Shown: positions 16,900-26,525, counted from the first letter of the stretch. The stretch is DNA of 64,000 nt from Bordetella parapertussis (GCA_945866125.1 CAMBFZ010000013.1:39500-103499), one strand, 5' to 3'. Notes: a model not told the origin generated them from the sequence alone. Numbers and translations: made by a program.

Positions 16900-18102
16900 T
16901 TAGTTATAGGACAGCCCCATTTCTTCACGGACATCGCGCATGGTGTCCTGCGCATGCTTGCGAGCGACATCGCAGCCGTCGGCCACGATCGCGCGCACAA
17001 GAGAGGGATCATCAAGATATTGCTGGGCGCGCTCGCGCATCGGCTCCTGCTCTTTCAGGATCGCATCGATCACGGGCTGTTTGCACTCGAGGCAGCCAAT
17101 GCCGGCCGACTTGCAGCCTTTGACGACCCACTCTTTGGTGACGGTGTCGGAATAGACCTGATGAAATTGCCAGACCGGACATTTGTCCGGATCGCCCGGG
17201 TCGGTCCTGCGGACTCGTGCCGGATCGGTAGGCATCGTGCGGATTTTTTTCGTCACTGTCTCACTGTCATCGCGCAAGGCAATCGTATTGCCATAGCTCT
17301 TGGACATTTTTTGGCCGTCCAGACCCGGCAAGCGCGACGCCTCCGTCAACAAAGACTGCGGCTCAACGAGGATCAGCTTGCGGCTACCTTCGAGATAACC
17401 AAACAGGCGCTCACGATCGCTCATGGAAAGGTTCTGCGCATCATCAAGCATGGCCTTGGCCTGTTCGAGTGCATCTTCCTTGCCCTGCTCTTGATACTCG
17501 GTACGCAGTTCGTGATACAGCTTGGCGCGCTTGGTGCCGAGCTTTTTGACTGCATCGCGCGCTTTTTCTTCAAAATCTTTTTCGCGTCCGTACAGGTGAT
17601 TAAAGCGCCGCGCTATTTCACGCATCATTTCTACGTGTGGCACCTGATCTTCACCCACTGGCACCATACTGGCGCGGTAGATCAGCACATCAGCGGCTTG
17701 CAGCAGCGGATAGCCGAGAAAACCATACGTCGCCAGATCACGATCGGCGAGTTTTTCCTGCTGATCTTTGTAAGTAGGCACGCGTTCGAGCCAGCCCAGC
17801 GGGGTCGACATCGACAGCAGCAGATGCAGCTCTGCGTGCTCAGGCACTTTGGACTGAATAAAAATAGTCGACTGCGACGGGTCAATGCCGGCGGCTAGCC
17901 AATCAATGACCATGTCCCAAGTACTGGACTCAATAACCGACGGATCATCATAGTGCGTCGTGAGTGCATGCCAGTCGGCGACAAAAAACAGGCATGGGTG
18001 CTCGGACTGCAGCCGTACCCAGTTTTTTAAGGCGCCGTGATAATGACCAAGATGCAGTGCGCCAGTGGGGCGCATGCCAGAGACAACACGATCGGGATAC
18101 AT
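16900..18102 (-). CDS. trpS: Tryptophan--tRNA ligase
   Basis: A 400-residue class Ic synthetase. It has SGMRPTGALHLGHYHGAL with the HIGH equivalent HLGH at 17-20 and the KMSKS loop DGQKMSKSYGN. It is longer than the ~330-residue E. coli enzyme and belongs to the long TrpS subgroup common in beta- and gammaproteobacteria. It charges tRNA-Trp in the cytoplasm. The start ATG at 18102 lies seven bases after the M50 protease stop, so the two are co-transcribed. Confidence 0.96.
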   Translation of the reverse strand: MYPDRVVSGMRPTGALHLGHYHGALKNWVRLQSEHPCLFFVADWHALTTHYDDPSVIESSTWDMVIDWLAAGIDPSQSTIFIQSKVPEHAELHLLLSMSTPLGWLERVPTYKDQQEKLADRDLATYGFLGYPLLQAADVLIYRASMVPVGEDQVPHVEMMREIARRFNHLYGREKDFEEKARDAVKKLGTKRAKLYHELRTEYQEQGKEDALEQAKAMLDDAQNLSMSDRERLFGYLEGSRKLILVEPQSLLTEASRLPGLDGQKMSKSYGNTIALRDDSETVTKKIRTMPTDPARVRRTDPGDPDKCPVWQFHQVYSDTVTKEWVVKGCKSAGIGCLECKQPVIDAILKEQEPMRERAQQYLDDPSLVRAIVADGCDVARKHAQDTMRDVREEMGLSYN

Positions 18103-18109
18103 AGCGAGC

Positions 18110-18766
18110 TCAGTTCAGAAGAAAATTTAGCGGGGAGATTAACAAGGCCAACAACATATTTGCACCGGAGATCACGGGGGCCATCCAGTAGTGCAGCAGG
18201 TTCATCATCATCAGGCCCAGCACAATGAAAAACCCATAAGGCTCAATGCGAGCAAATCGATATGCATAGCGATTGGGCAGCAAACTTGTCAAGATGCGTC
18301 CACCATCGAGGGGTGGCAAAGGAAACAGGTTAAAAGCAAACAAGACCAGATTGATAAAAATACCAGCCTTGGCCACGCGATAAAAATATTCTTCTTCCAG
18401 CCCGCCTGCGCCCAACACCAGAAACAAGCTCATCCAAAGCAGTGCCATCACAAAATTGGCCATCGGCCCCGCTAGCGCCACCCACAACATCTGTTTTTTG
18501 GGATTACGCAGCCGCGAAAAATCGACCGGTACCGGCTTAGCATAGCCAAACAAAAACGGGCTGCTCATCAGGGCCAGCACCAAAGGTATCAGGATGGTGC
18601 CGACCGGATCGATGTGCTTGAGGGGATTCAAGCTCATGCGCCCTTGCGAATACGCAGTCAGGTCCCCAAAATATTTTGCCGCATAGGCATGCGCAGCTTC
18701 GTGCAGGGTAATGGCAAAAACAATGGGTAATGCATAAACCGCAATGGTTTGAATAATCTCGTTCAT
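18110..18766 (-). CDS. Site-2 protease family (M50) membrane metalloprotease
   Basis: A 218-residue membrane protein with about five hydrophobic segments. The zinc motif HEAAH is at 22-26 within the first segment and the third ligand region LFPLPPLDGGRIL lies near residue 158. It belongs to the short group without a PDZ domain, distinct from RseP. Such proteases cleave inside membranes; the substrate is unknown. It sits between a Sua5/YciO gene and trpS on the same strand. Confidence 0.88.
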   Translation of the reverse strand: MNEIIQTIAVYALPIVFAITLHEAAHAYAAKYFGDLTAYSQGRMSLNPLKHIDPVGTILIPLVLALMSSPFLFGYAKPVPVDFSRLRNPKKQMLWVALAGPMANFVMALLWMSLFLVLGAGGLEEEYFYRVAKAGIFINLVLFAFNLFPLPPLDGGRILTSLLPNRYAYRFARIEPYGFFIVLGLMMMNLLHYWMAPVISGANMLLALLISPLNFLLN

Positions 18767-18806
18767 CCGCGGGATTTTATCAGAGGGACCCTGCCACTTT
18801 CATTTA

Positions 18807-19427
18807 TCAGCCAAACAAAGCCGAGTCGCCCCTGCCCTGCCGCAAGACCACCGGTTCATCGCCGCTCAAATCAACCACCGTGGTCGGTTCAAGACGGCAG
18901 CTGCCGCCATCGATCACCAGATCAACTTGCTTTTCCAATAACGCCCGGATTTCCTGCGGGTCATTGAGCGGCATGGTTTCGCCTTGTGGGATCAGCGTTG
19001 TTCCCAACAGCGGCTGCCCCAATTCCTCAAGCAGTGCCTGAAAAATTGCGTGCTCGGGCACCCGCAAGCCGATTGTCTTGCGCGAAGGATGGGAGAGACG
19101 ACGCGGCACCTCCTTCGTCGCCTCAAGGATAAACGTGTAGGGTCCGGGCGTGGCTGACTTGAGCAAGCGGTACTGTCGGTTATCGACCTTCGCATAGACA
19201 GCGATCTCGGACAAATCACGACACAGTAATGTCAGATGATGCTTATCATCGACGCCACGAATGCGACGTAGCCGTTCGACTGCGCCTTTATCATCGAGGT
19301 GGCAAACCAGCGCATAACTCGAATCCGTTGGTACAGCAATAATCCCGCCGCTGTCGACGATCTGCACCGCCTGCTTTATTAAGCGCAGCTGCGGGTTATC
19401 GGGATGAATCTGAAAAAATTGGCTCAT
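18807..19427 (-). CDS. Sua5/YciO/YrdC-type L-threonylcarbamoyladenylate synthase family protein
   Basis: A 206-residue YrdC-fold protein starting MSQFFQIHPDNPQLRLIKQA. It has GGIIAVPTDSSYALVCHLDD and the YciO signature KHHLTLLCRDLSEIAVYAKV, with the C-terminal VDLVIDGG region. YrdC/Sua5 proteins make the threonylcarbamoyl adduct used for t6A in tRNA. This is the YciO branch, whose activity is weaker or not proven, so the enzymatic name is by family. Confidence 0.88.
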   Translation of the reverse strand: MSQFFQIHPDNPQLRLIKQAVQIVDSGGIIAVPTDSSYALVCHLDDKGAVERLRRIRGVDDKHHLTLLCRDLSEIAVYAKVDNRQYRLLKSATPGPYTFILEATKEVPRRLSHPSRKTIGLRVPEHAIFQALLEELGQPLLGTTLIPQGETMPLNDPQEIRALLEKQVDLVIDGGSCRLEPTTVVDLSGDEPVVLRQGRGDSALFG

Positions 19428-19452
19428 GCAAAAAGGGACCTGAAAAATAAAA

Positions 19453-19478
19453 CGGCGACAGCCGCGAGGCTGTCGCCG
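19453..19478 (-). terminator. Terminator after htpX
   Basis: A perfect 11-bp stem CGGCGACAGCC/GGCTGTCGCCG with a 4-base loop. On the minus strand it is followed by TTTTATTTTT. It separates htpX from the Sua5/YciO gene. Confidence 0.9.
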
Positions 19479-19496
19479 AACCGGGATAAATCAAAC

Positions 19497-20369
19497 TCAG
19501 CGCGGGCTGTGTAGCGCGGCGATCCGCTCTTCAATCGGTGGATGGCTGGAAAACAGCTCCATAAACCCGGACGACTGATTAATACCCAGTGCTGCCACTG
19601 ATTGCGGTAAATGACTCGATTCCAATCCACCCAGCCGCTGCAAGGCATGCACCATCGGCTGCGCGCTGCCCAGCAAACTGGCCGAACCGGCATCGGCCCG
19701 GAATTCACGGTGACGCGAAAACCAGGCCACAATCATCGACGCCATGATACCGAAAACAATTTGACACACTAACACCGAGACCGTGTAACCAATACCGGGG
19801 GCATCATTGCTGTTACGCGCCATGGCACGATCGACCGCGTAGCCTACGACCCGCGAGAGAAACACCACAAAAGTATTCACCACGCCTTGCAGCAAAGTCA
19901 TTGTCACCATGTCGCCATTGGCAATGTGAGCGATTTCATGACCGAGCACGGCCTCAACTTCTTCCCGCGTCATGTTGAGCAGCAAACCACTGGAAACCGC
20001 CACCAGCGCTTCATCACGGAACGCACCCGTCGCAAACGCATTGGGCTCACCATCGTACACCGCCACCTCCGGCATACCAATGCCGGCGCGCGCGGCCAAC
20101 CGGCTTACGGTTTCAAGCAGCCACTGCTCGGTCGAATTCATCGGCTGCGTAATGACATTGGCGCCAGTTGACCACTTGGCCATCGGCTTACTGATCAACA
20201 GCGAAATGATCGAGCCGGTAAAACCGACCACCAGCGAAAACACCAGCAGCATGCCCACATTGAGGCCCTGTGCAGTCAGGAAGCGATTAACGCCCAATAC
20301 GGACAGAACAATTGACAGCACCGCCACAACGGCAATATTGGTCAGTACAAATAGCAAAATTCTTTTCAT
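19497..20369 (-). CDS. htpX: Membrane protease HtpX
   Basis: A 290-residue M48 zinc protease. Two N-terminal membrane segments (about 5-25 and 38-58) precede the catalytic motif VLGHEIAHIANGD (His144, Glu145, His148); two further hydrophobic segments and the third ligand region SRHREFRADAGSA follow. It degrades misfolded membrane proteins alongside FtsH. The ATG at 20369 starts the usual MKRILLFVLTN; eight extra codons upstream are not conserved. AGG lies before the ATG. Confidence 0.96.
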   Translation of the reverse strand: MKRILLFVLTNIAVVAVLSIVLSVLGVNRFLTAQGLNVGMLLVFSLVVGFTGSIISLLISKPMAKWSTGANVITQPMNSTEQWLLETVSRLAARAGIGMPEVAVYDGEPNAFATGAFRDEALVAVSSGLLLNMTREEVEAVLGHEIAHIANGDMVTMTLLQGVVNTFVVFLSRVVGYAVDRAMARNSNDAPGIGYTVSVLVCQIVFGIMASMIVAWFSRHREFRADAGSASLLGSAQPMVHALQRLGGLESSHLPQSVAALGINQSSGFMELFSSHPPIEERIAALHSPR

Positions 20370-20471
20370 AGCCTGAGTTCTCCTAGTCTTCACTGACAGC
20401 CAACGTCAGCAGACGTCAGCTGTCCTGATATCGGGATGCAGTGATTCTTTTCAAGCACACCTCGTTAAGGT

Positions 20472-21311
20472 TTACGCTAACCAGTCATGCCACACGGGTT
20501 TTAGCCCGACCGGCAGGGGCGGCAAGCTACCCAGATCAAAGCGCGACTCAGTCGGCCCGTGAAAATCCGAGCCACGCGAAGCAAGCAAACCGGCCTGCCG
20601 CGCGACGCCCGCATAGCGTTCGTATTGATCCGGTGTGTGACTACCTGTTACGACTTCGATGCCCTCACCGCCCAGCGCACGAAAGTCATCAAGCAGCGCC
20701 TCAAACGCAATATCCACAAAGCCATAACGACCGGGATGCGCGATCACGGCGCGCCCGCCAGCGCAGCGTATCCAGTCAACCGCCTGCGCCAAGGTTGCCC
20801 AGCGATGCGGCACAAAACCCGGCTTGCCCTCAACCAGAAAATGCCGAAACACCTCGGACACACTGTCATGCACGCCCACTTCAACGATGTAACGCGCAAA
20901 ATGGGTGCGTCCGATTAGCTCCTGATTGTGGGCGTACTTGAGTGCCCCCTCAAACGCATCGGGAATACCTGCCGACGCGAGTTGCGCAGCGATCTCATGA
21001 CCACGGCCGGCGCGCCCGCCGCGCACCGAGGCCAATCCCTCACGCAGCACCACGTTTTGTTCATCAATACCCAAGCCCACAATGTGGACCGTCTTACCGC
21101 CCCAGGTAATCGAAATCTCCACGCCTGCAATAAATTGCAAATCGACACCCGCGGCAGCTGCCCGCGCTTCGGCAATCCCGCCGATTTCGTCATGATCTGT
21201 CAATGCCCATACATCCACGCCATTAGCCTTGGCGCGCAGCACCAGCTCCGTGGGTGTCAGGACACCATCGGAGACAGTCGAATGGCAATGAAGATCAACA
21301 TTAGGCAACAT
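20472..21311 (-). CDS. PHP-domain phosphoesterase (RNase AM / YciV-like)
   Basis: A protein of about 279 residues with PHP metal motifs DLHCHSTVSDG near the N-terminus, ALTDHDEIGG, GVEISITWGG, VIAHPGRYGF and GSDFHGP. The set and length match the YciV/TrpH group, which removes 5' phosphates from 3',5'-bisphosphonucleotides and trims rRNA 5' ends in E. coli. The start may be the ATG at 21311 or the one at 21353; neither has a clear ribosome site, and the shorter begins directly before the first metal motif. Confidence 0.87.
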   Translation of the reverse strand: MLPNVDLHCHSTVSDGVLTPTELVLRAKANGVDVWALTDHDEIGGIAEARAAAAGVDLQFIAGVEISITWGGKTVHIVGLGIDEQNVVLREGLASVRGGRAGRGHEIAAQLASAGIPDAFEGALKYAHNQELIGRTHFARYIVEVGVHDSVSEVFRHFLVEGKPGFVPHRWATLAQAVDWIRCAGGRAVIAHPGRYGFVDIAFEALLDDFRALGGEGIEVVTGSHTPDQYERYAGVARQAGLLASRGSDFHGPTESRFDLGSLPPLPVGLKPVWHDWLA

Positions 21312-21389
21312 CGGCGGTGCATCAAAAATAGCGTAAAAATACAGAACGTTCATTGTACGCGTTGCGCGTCATCGTCGCAGCAGTGCGAC

Positions 21390-22265
21390 TCAGCGTAAAA
21401 ATTCTTCGATCAACACCGCCAGCGCTTCAGGTTGATCATGATGCAGCATATGACCGGCGTCTTGTACCATCGTTTTCTGTAGATGAGGAATGCTCGCCAA
21501 GCGCCGGTCGATCTCGATCCGGGCCTGCTCTTTCGGGCCCATCCAGCGCCAGATATCCGTATCAGCGGCTTCCACCCACAGCACCTGCGCCGTCGTCGCC
21601 GCCCAGCACGCCATGACTTCTTCGGTGCGATACAAAATAGCACTCGTGATCTTGTGCGCCGGATCACCCAAAATCTGCCACTGCCCATTGGCGTCCGGTG
21701 CGGCCCACTCACCGGCCAAAAAATCAGCGCGTGCCGCAGAAAGCCGCGGATTGGTTTTAATCAAGCGTGCAGCGACCGCATCCCGACTTGCATAGGGCCG
21801 CATCACAGGCTGCTCGCGCAGTTCATCGAGCCATTTTGCATACCGCGCTGGCGCCTGCGTGGGCTTGGTCTGGGGCAAACCAAACCCTTCCAAATTAATA
21901 AATCGCGCAACGCGCGTGGGTCGCACACCCGCATAGATGCCGGCAACATTGCCCCCCATGCTGTGCCCAATCAGATCGACCACATCGTCTGGCGCATAGT
22001 AGGTTAGTAAAGCATCGAGATCACCCAGATAATCGGCAAACCAGTAGCAATCGCCGGGCGTTCGATCGGTTAAACCAAAACCGCGCCAGTCAGGTGCAAT
22101 CACATGCCAGTCGCGCTTGAGAAAATCCACGACAAACTGAAACGACGCAGCCACATCCATCCAGCCATGCAGCATGAATAATTTAGGCGCACCCGCGGTG
22201 CCCCAATGCCTGACATGCGTGCGCAGGCCGCGCAAGTTGATAAATTCGGAGCGGGATTTTTTCAT
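21390..22265 (-). CDS. Alpha/beta-fold hydrolase
   Basis: A 291-residue hydrolase. It has the oxyanion motif MLHGWMDVAASF, the nucleophile elbow LIGHSMGGNV (Ser102) and the catalytic His in DAGHMLHHDQPEAL near the C-terminus. The Asp is probably in the strand before ADTDIWRW. The substrate is unknown; the family includes esterases, haloalkane-dehalogenase-like and epoxide-hydrolase-like enzymes. It is divergent from the acyl-CoA synthetase gene with a 76-base shared region. I chose the ATG before KKSRSEF; an upstream one at 22283 is possible. Confidence 0.88.
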   Translation of the reverse strand: MKKSRSEFINLRGLRTHVRHWGTAGAPKLFMLHGWMDVAASFQFVVDFLKRDWHVIAPDWRGFGLTDRTPGDCYWFADYLGDLDALLTYYAPDDVVDLIGHSMGGNVAGIYAGVRPTRVARFINLEGFGLPQTKPTQAPARYAKWLDELREQPVMRPYASRDAVAARLIKTNPRLSAARADFLAGEWAAPDANGQWQILGDPAHKITSAILYRTEEVMACWAATTAQVLWVEAADTDIWRWMGPKEQARIEIDRRLASIPHLQKTMVQDAGHMLHHDQPEALAVLIEEFLR

Positions 22266-22341
22266 GGGAGGCTGCAGCAGCAAAACTTGCCAGCGTTTGA
22301 GGTCAATAGTACGATCGCGCCACGATTATAGCGGAGCCAGC

Positions 22342-24030
22342 ATGCGCACCAACTCAGCGACACCCACTGACCAATACAGCAGCCTTTATCAGGAATTCCG
22401 CTGGCAGGTACCGGAGGACTTCAATATCGCTGCGCATTGCTGCACGCGGTGGGCCGCCGATCCTGCGCGCGTGGCCATTTATTACGATGACGCTGTCAGC
22501 GGCGACCAGATCGTCACCTATGCCAATCTGCAGCGGGACGCCAATCGCTTGGCTAATGTGCTGCGCAAATCCGGCGTCGTGCGCGGCTCGCGCGTGGCCA
22601 TTGTGCTACCGCAGCGCCCTGAAGTCGCCGTCTGCCATCTTGCTTGCCACCAGCTCGGCGCCGTTGCCATGCCAATGTCGGTGCTGTTCGGACCTGATGC
22701 CTTGGCCTATCGTCTGCAAGACAGCGGCGCGACGATCGCCATCGTTGACCCTGCCGGACTTGCCAATCTTGCGCCGGTACGGGATGACTGTCCGGCGTTG
22801 GCGCATCTGATTACGATCGATTGCCAGGACAGCGTCGGCTCCAACACGCAGGATTGGGCAACCAGCATGCAGGCCGCCTCGGATCGCTTCAAACCGGTCG
22901 GCACCAAAGCAGGCGATGCAGCGCTATTGATCTACACCAGCGGCACCACGGGTGCGCCCAAAGGCGCATTGATGCCGCAATCAGCCTTACTCGGCAATCT
23001 GACTGGTTTCGTTGCATCCCAAAACTGGTTTCCACAAGAAGGCGACGTCTTTTGGTCGCCGGCCGATTGGGCATGGACTGGCGGGCTGATGGATGCGCTC
23101 TTGCCCTGCCTGTATTTTGGCCGTCCGATCGTGGCAAGTCGTGCGCGCTTTTCTGCCGAGTCCGCTTTTCATTTAATGGAAAAATATCAAGTCACGAACG
23201 CATTTATCTTTCCGACTGCATTAAAGATGATGATGAAAGCCTTCCCCACGCCGCGCACGCAGTACACGCTGGCGCTGCGTGCGATGATGAGTGCCGGCGA
23301 AGCAGTGGGCGACGCCGTATTTGACTGGACCCGTTCTGCACTCGGTGTCACCGTCAACGAAATGTTTGGTCAGACCGAGGTCAACTACATCGTCGGCAAT
23401 AGCGCAGAAAAATGGCCAGCCAAGCCTGGCAGCATGGGACGTCCCTACCCCGGCCATCGCGTCGCCGTGCTTGACGAAGCCGGTCAGCCAGTTGCCGCTG
23501 GCGGCACCGGCGAAGTCGCCTTGCATCGCGATGACATTCACGGTCACGCCGACCCCGTATTTTTTCTGGGCTACTGGAATAATCCGGCTGCCACCAAAGA
23601 AAAATTCAGTGGCCACTGGTGCCGTACCGGCGATCTGGCATCGATTGATGCCGATGGCTATCTTTGGTATCAGGGACGTGCCGACGATATGTTCAAGGCG
23701 GCAGGGTACCGGATCGGTCCATCAGAAATAGAAAATTGTCTGGTCAAGCATCCGGCGGTCGCCAATGCCGCGGTCGTACCCAAGCCGGACAAAGAACGGG
23801 GCAATGTGGTCAAAGCCTTTGTGGTGCTGACTGCCGATACGCCGCGCAATCGCTTAGCCGACGCCCTGCTCATCAGCGAGCTGCAGCAACATGTACGCGG
23901 CATGCTGGCGCCCTATGAATATCCGAAAGAGATTGAATTCATCGAGCAGTTACCGATGACGACGACCGGAAAAGTGCAGCGCCGGGTATTGCGTCTGATC
24001 GAGGCCGAGCGAGCGGCCGCTCGGGGCTAG
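22342..24030 (+). CDS. AMP-dependent acyl-CoA synthetase (acetyl/medium-chain type)
   Basis: A 562-residue adenylate-forming enzyme. It carries the P-loop LLIYTSGTTGAPKGAL, the A5 region NEMFGQTEVNYIVGN, the hinge YQGRADDMFKAAGYRIGP and the C-terminal Lys in MTTTGKVQRRVLR, the residue acetylated in Acs-type enzymes. It activates a carboxylic acid to an acyl-CoA. The FxQTE motif and length point to the AcsM/medium-chain group rather than classical Acs, but substrate choice cannot be read from sequence. The ATG at 22342 has GGAG upstream; longer frames run into the divergent gene. Confidence 0.9.
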   Translation: MRTNSATPTDQYSSLYQEFRWQVPEDFNIAAHCCTRWAADPARVAIYYDDAVSGDQIVTYANLQRDANRLANVLRKSGVVRGSRVAIVLPQRPEVAVCHLACHQLGAVAMPMSVLFGPDALAYRLQDSGATIAIVDPAGLANLAPVRDDCPALAHLITIDCQDSVGSNTQDWATSMQAASDRFKPVGTKAGDAALLIYTSGTTGAPKGALMPQSALLGNLTGFVASQNWFPQEGDVFWSPADWAWTGGLMDALLPCLYFGRPIVASRARFSAESAFHLMEKYQVTNAFIFPTALKMMMKAFPTPRTQYTLALRAMMSAGEAVGDAVFDWTRSALGVTVNEMFGQTEVNYIVGNSAEKWPAKPGSMGRPYPGHRVAVLDEAGQPVAAGGTGEVALHRDDIHGHADPVFFLGYWNNPAATKEKFSGHWCRTGDLASIDADGYLWYQGRADDMFKAAGYRIGPSEIENCLVKHPAVANAAVVPKPDKERGNVVKAFVVLTADTPRNRLADALLISELQQHVRGMLAPYEYPKEIEFIEQLPMTTTGKVQRRVLRLIEAERAAARG

Positions 24031-24056
24031 CTGCACCTTCATGAAATAGACATACT

Positions 24057-24082
24057 TGGCGTGTTAAGACATCGACACGCCA
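24057..24082. terminator. Hairpin between convergent acyl-CoA synthetase and DUF455 genes
   Basis: TGGCGTGT (24057-24064) and ACACGCCA (24075-24082) form an 8-bp stem with a 10-base loop in the 69-base gap between stop codons. No T-run follows. Confidence 0.45.
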
Positions 24083-24099
24083 CGCGCCAGCCTGGCTTT

Positions 24100-24924
24100 T
24101 TACCGCGTCAGCGCAGCTAACTCTGCTTCAGAAAATCCCGCTGCGCGTCGTGCATCCAAATTGAACGGCCCGCGCAATACCGGCGCTTTATAGCGCAGCG
24201 CTAGTTCTGCGTAGATCGCCATCGGTTCGAGCTCGCGCTGCTTACACAAATAGCCAAACCAGCGATTGCCAATCGCGACATGACCGACTTCATCGCGCAA
24301 AATCACATCGAGTATTTCTGCTGCGGCCTTGTCGCCCGCCTGCGCCAGCTTGGCACGCACCGCGGGTGTGGCGTCAAGACCGCGCGCCTCCAACGTACGC
24401 GGCACCAAGGCCATACGAGCCAACAGATCGTCCTGGGTTTTCTCGGCCAACTCCCACAAACTGTTATGGGCGCTGAAATCGCCATACGCAAAACCCAGCG
24501 TCTTCAGATGCGCTTTAAGCAGTGAAAAATGCAGCGCTTCTTCTGACGCCACCCGCAACCAGTCCGCGTAGTAGTCACGCGGCATGTCGGCAAAACGCCA
24601 GATCGCATCCAGCGCCAGATTGATTGCATTAAATTCAATGTGCGCTAACGCATGCACCAGCGCCGCACGCCCTTCGACAGAATGCATGGCGCGATGTTTG
24701 ACAAGACGTGGTGCCACTAATTCAGGAAGCGCCGGCCTACCAGGGATAGGTGCCTGCGCAATGAGCGGCGCGCCACAATCCAAGCGCAACGTCCCCTGCG
24801 ACCAGTCCTCAGCTAATGCCCGGGTGCCCGTGACTTTCTCATCAACGTCAGATTCCCCCAGCAAGGTCAGCGCCGCAGCGCGCAGTTCATCGGATCGGGT
24901 TGATTGAGCAAAAGGTGGAAGCAT
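24100..24924 (-). CDS. DUF455 family ferritin-like protein
   Basis: A helical protein of about 274 residues with carboxylate-bridged di-iron-type ligands: Glu and His in AHIEFNAINLALD, EEALHFSLLKAHL, and RDEVGHVAIGNRW. These are the signatures of DUF455, a ferritin-like family related to tRNA hydroxylase MiaE. The biochemical role is not established. The start may be the ATG at 24924 or the longer one at 24966, which would leave only 17 bases to the divergent carbonic-anhydrase-like gene; I prefer the shorter. Confidence 0.85.
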   Translation of the reverse strand: MLPPFAQSTRSDELRAAALTLLGESDVDEKVTGTRALAEDWSQGTLRLDCGAPLIAQAPIPGRPALPELVAPRLVKHRAMHSVEGRAALVHALAHIEFNAINLALDAIWRFADMPRDYYADWLRVASEEALHFSLLKAHLKTLGFAYGDFSAHNSLWELAEKTQDDLLARMALVPRTLEARGLDATPAVRAKLAQAGDKAAAEILDVILRDEVGHVAIGNRWFGYLCKQRELEPMAIYAELALRYKAPVLRGPFNLDARRAAGFSEAELAALTR

Positions 24925-24983
24925 ACGGTCGGCGTTAAAATAGCGGTTTAACCTGCAACACGACATTCTAATTAAAAAAACCC

Positions 24984-25508
24984 ATGGCTATTTACCAATT
25001 AGGGGAGCACATCCCTGAGATCGATCCGTCTGCCTACCTTGCCGATTCGGCCACCGTCATCGGCAAGGTTCATCTGGGCGCGAACGTCAGTGTATGGTTT
25101 GGCGCCACCCTGCGCGGTGACACCGAGCCACTCGTCATTGGCGACAATAGCAATCTGCAAGAAAGCTGCGTACTCCACACCGACACCGGCTATCCACTGA
25201 CGATAGGCAAAAACGTAACCGTTGGTCATCAGGCCATGCTGCACGGCTGCACCATCGGCGACGGTAGCCTGATCGGCATCCAGGCGGTCGTTTTAAATGG
25301 TGCCAAAATCGGCAAAAATTGTCTGGTTGGCGCCGGCGCACTCGTGACTGAAGGTAAAGAGTTTCCTGACAATTCCCTAATCGTCGGATCGCCGGCCAAA
25401 GTAGTGCGCACACTGACACCGGAAAACATCGCCGGTTTAGAGGCCAGCGCAGTCGCTTACGTCGCGCGTGCGGTCTATTACAAGCAACATCTGAAGCGGA
25501 TAGATTAA
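24984..25508 (+). CDS. Gamma-carbonic anhydrase family protein (YrdA-like)
   Basis: A 174-residue left-handed beta-helix protein with hexapeptide repeats (ATVIGKVHLGANVSVWFGA, VIGDNSNLQESCVLH). Metal-ligand histidines are in VTVGHQAMLHGC, followed by IGIQAVVLNGAKIG. The C-terminus is the usual helix. Family members bind zinc or iron; many YrdA-type proteins show little carbonic anhydrase activity, so the name is by family only. The stop overlaps the first base of the Hsp33 start (TAATG), indicating translational coupling. Confidence 0.92.
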   Translation: MAIYQLGEHIPEIDPSAYLADSATVIGKVHLGANVSVWFGATLRGDTEPLVIGDNSNLQESCVLHTDTGYPLTIGKNVTVGHQAMLHGCTIGDGSLIGIQAVVLNGAKIGKNCLVGAGALVTEGKEFPDNSLIVGSPAKVVRTLTPENIAGLEASAVAYVARAVYYKQHLKRID

Positions 25509-26434
25509 TGGCAGACACGCTGCAAAAATTCATGATCGACCAGTCGCTGGTTCGTGGTGAATTAGTCGAGATCACCAACGTCTGGCAGCAAATCCAAAGC
25601 CGGCGGCATTATCCTCCTGCGGTCAAAACCATGCTGGGCGAAATGCTGTCGGCAGCCGCGCTGCTGTCGGCCAATTTAAAATTTAACGGGGTCATCATCC
25701 TGCAAATCCACGGCGATGGGCCTGTGCAATTGCTCGTCGTCGAATGCGATGCCGACCTTAAGCTGCGCGCCATGGCCAAGCTACGCGAGGACGCCACGGT
25801 TGAAGATGATGCAACGCTGCAGCAGCTCGTCAATCTCCACGGTGAAGGCCGCTTTGCGATCACCCTTGACCCGAATGACAAAATGCCCGGCCAGCAGGCC
25901 TATCAAGGCATCGTTGCGCTGGATGGCGATTCGGTCGCCACCGTTATTGAAAATTACATGCTGCGCTCGGAGCAGCTCGATACCCGACTTTGGTTGGCCG
26001 CAGACGACACCGTGTCGCGTGGACTGCTTCTGCAAAAGCTGCCGGCTGAAGGCGGCACCGACGTGCCAGTGGCCGACGACAACGAAACCTGGGACCGTAG
26101 CGTGATGCTAGCCTCGACCCTCTCGCAAAATGAGCTGCTCAGCACCGACATCATGACGCTCTTGCAGCGACTGTATTGGGAAGAGACGATACGCGTGTTT
26201 GAACCGCGCCATCCAGTATTTCAATGCAGCTGCTCACGCGAGCGAGTGGGGAATATGCTCAAAATGCTGGGACAAGCAGAGATTGATTCGGCGCTGGAAG
26301 AGTTGGGACAGCTCGCTGTCGACTGCGAGTTTTGTGGACAGCACTACGACTTCGATAAAGTCGACTGCACCCAGTTGTTTGCCGCTGAGCCCATTGCCGT
26401 GGCGATCCAGCCACCGCGGCAGGTTCAACATTAG
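25508..26434 (+). CDS. hslO: Redox-regulated chaperone Hsp33
   Basis: A 308-residue protein starting with the conserved LQKFMIDQSLVRGELV and the GDGPVQLLVVECDADLKLRAMA core. The C-terminal redox switch has CSC (Cys240, Cys242) and CEFC (Cys273, Cys276), the four zinc ligands that form disulfides under oxidative stress and unlock chaperone activity. It shares a one-base overlap with the upstream carbonic-anhydrase-like gene and converges on ftsB. Confidence 0.96.
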   Translation: MADTLQKFMIDQSLVRGELVEITNVWQQIQSRRHYPPAVKTMLGEMLSAAALLSANLKFNGVIILQIHGDGPVQLLVVECDADLKLRAMAKLREDATVEDDATLQQLVNLHGEGRFAITLDPNDKMPGQQAYQGIVALDGDSVATVIENYMLRSEQLDTRLWLAADDTVSRGLLLQKLPAEGGTDVPVADDNETWDRSVMLASTLSQNELLSTDIMTLLQRLYWEETIRVFEPRHPVFQCSCSRERVGNMLKMLGQAEIDSALEELGQLAVDCEFCGQHYDFDKVDCTQLFAAEPIAVAIQPPRQVQH

Positions 26435-26449
26435 TTGGTGTTTAAATTG

Positions 26450-26490
26450 AAAGACGCTGGAGCCCGGCTTGCGTGGGGTTCAGCGTCTTT
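26450..26490. terminator. Hairpin between convergent hslO and ftsB
   Basis: AAAGACGCTG (26450-26459) and CAGCGTCTTT (26481-26490) are a perfect 10-bp inverted repeat with a 21-base, partly self-complementary loop. With AAA and TTT at the stem ends it could act in both directions. Confidence 0.65.
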
Positions 26491-26525
26491 GATCAGACAA
26501 GCTAAGCCATCTCAGCGCAGGAGCA

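Noticed and set aside
16882..17898. Long plus-strand open frame of 338 codons
   Set aside because: It lies antisense to trpS, whose HIGH and KMSKS motifs are clear; the codon bias of the sense gene creates the open frame.
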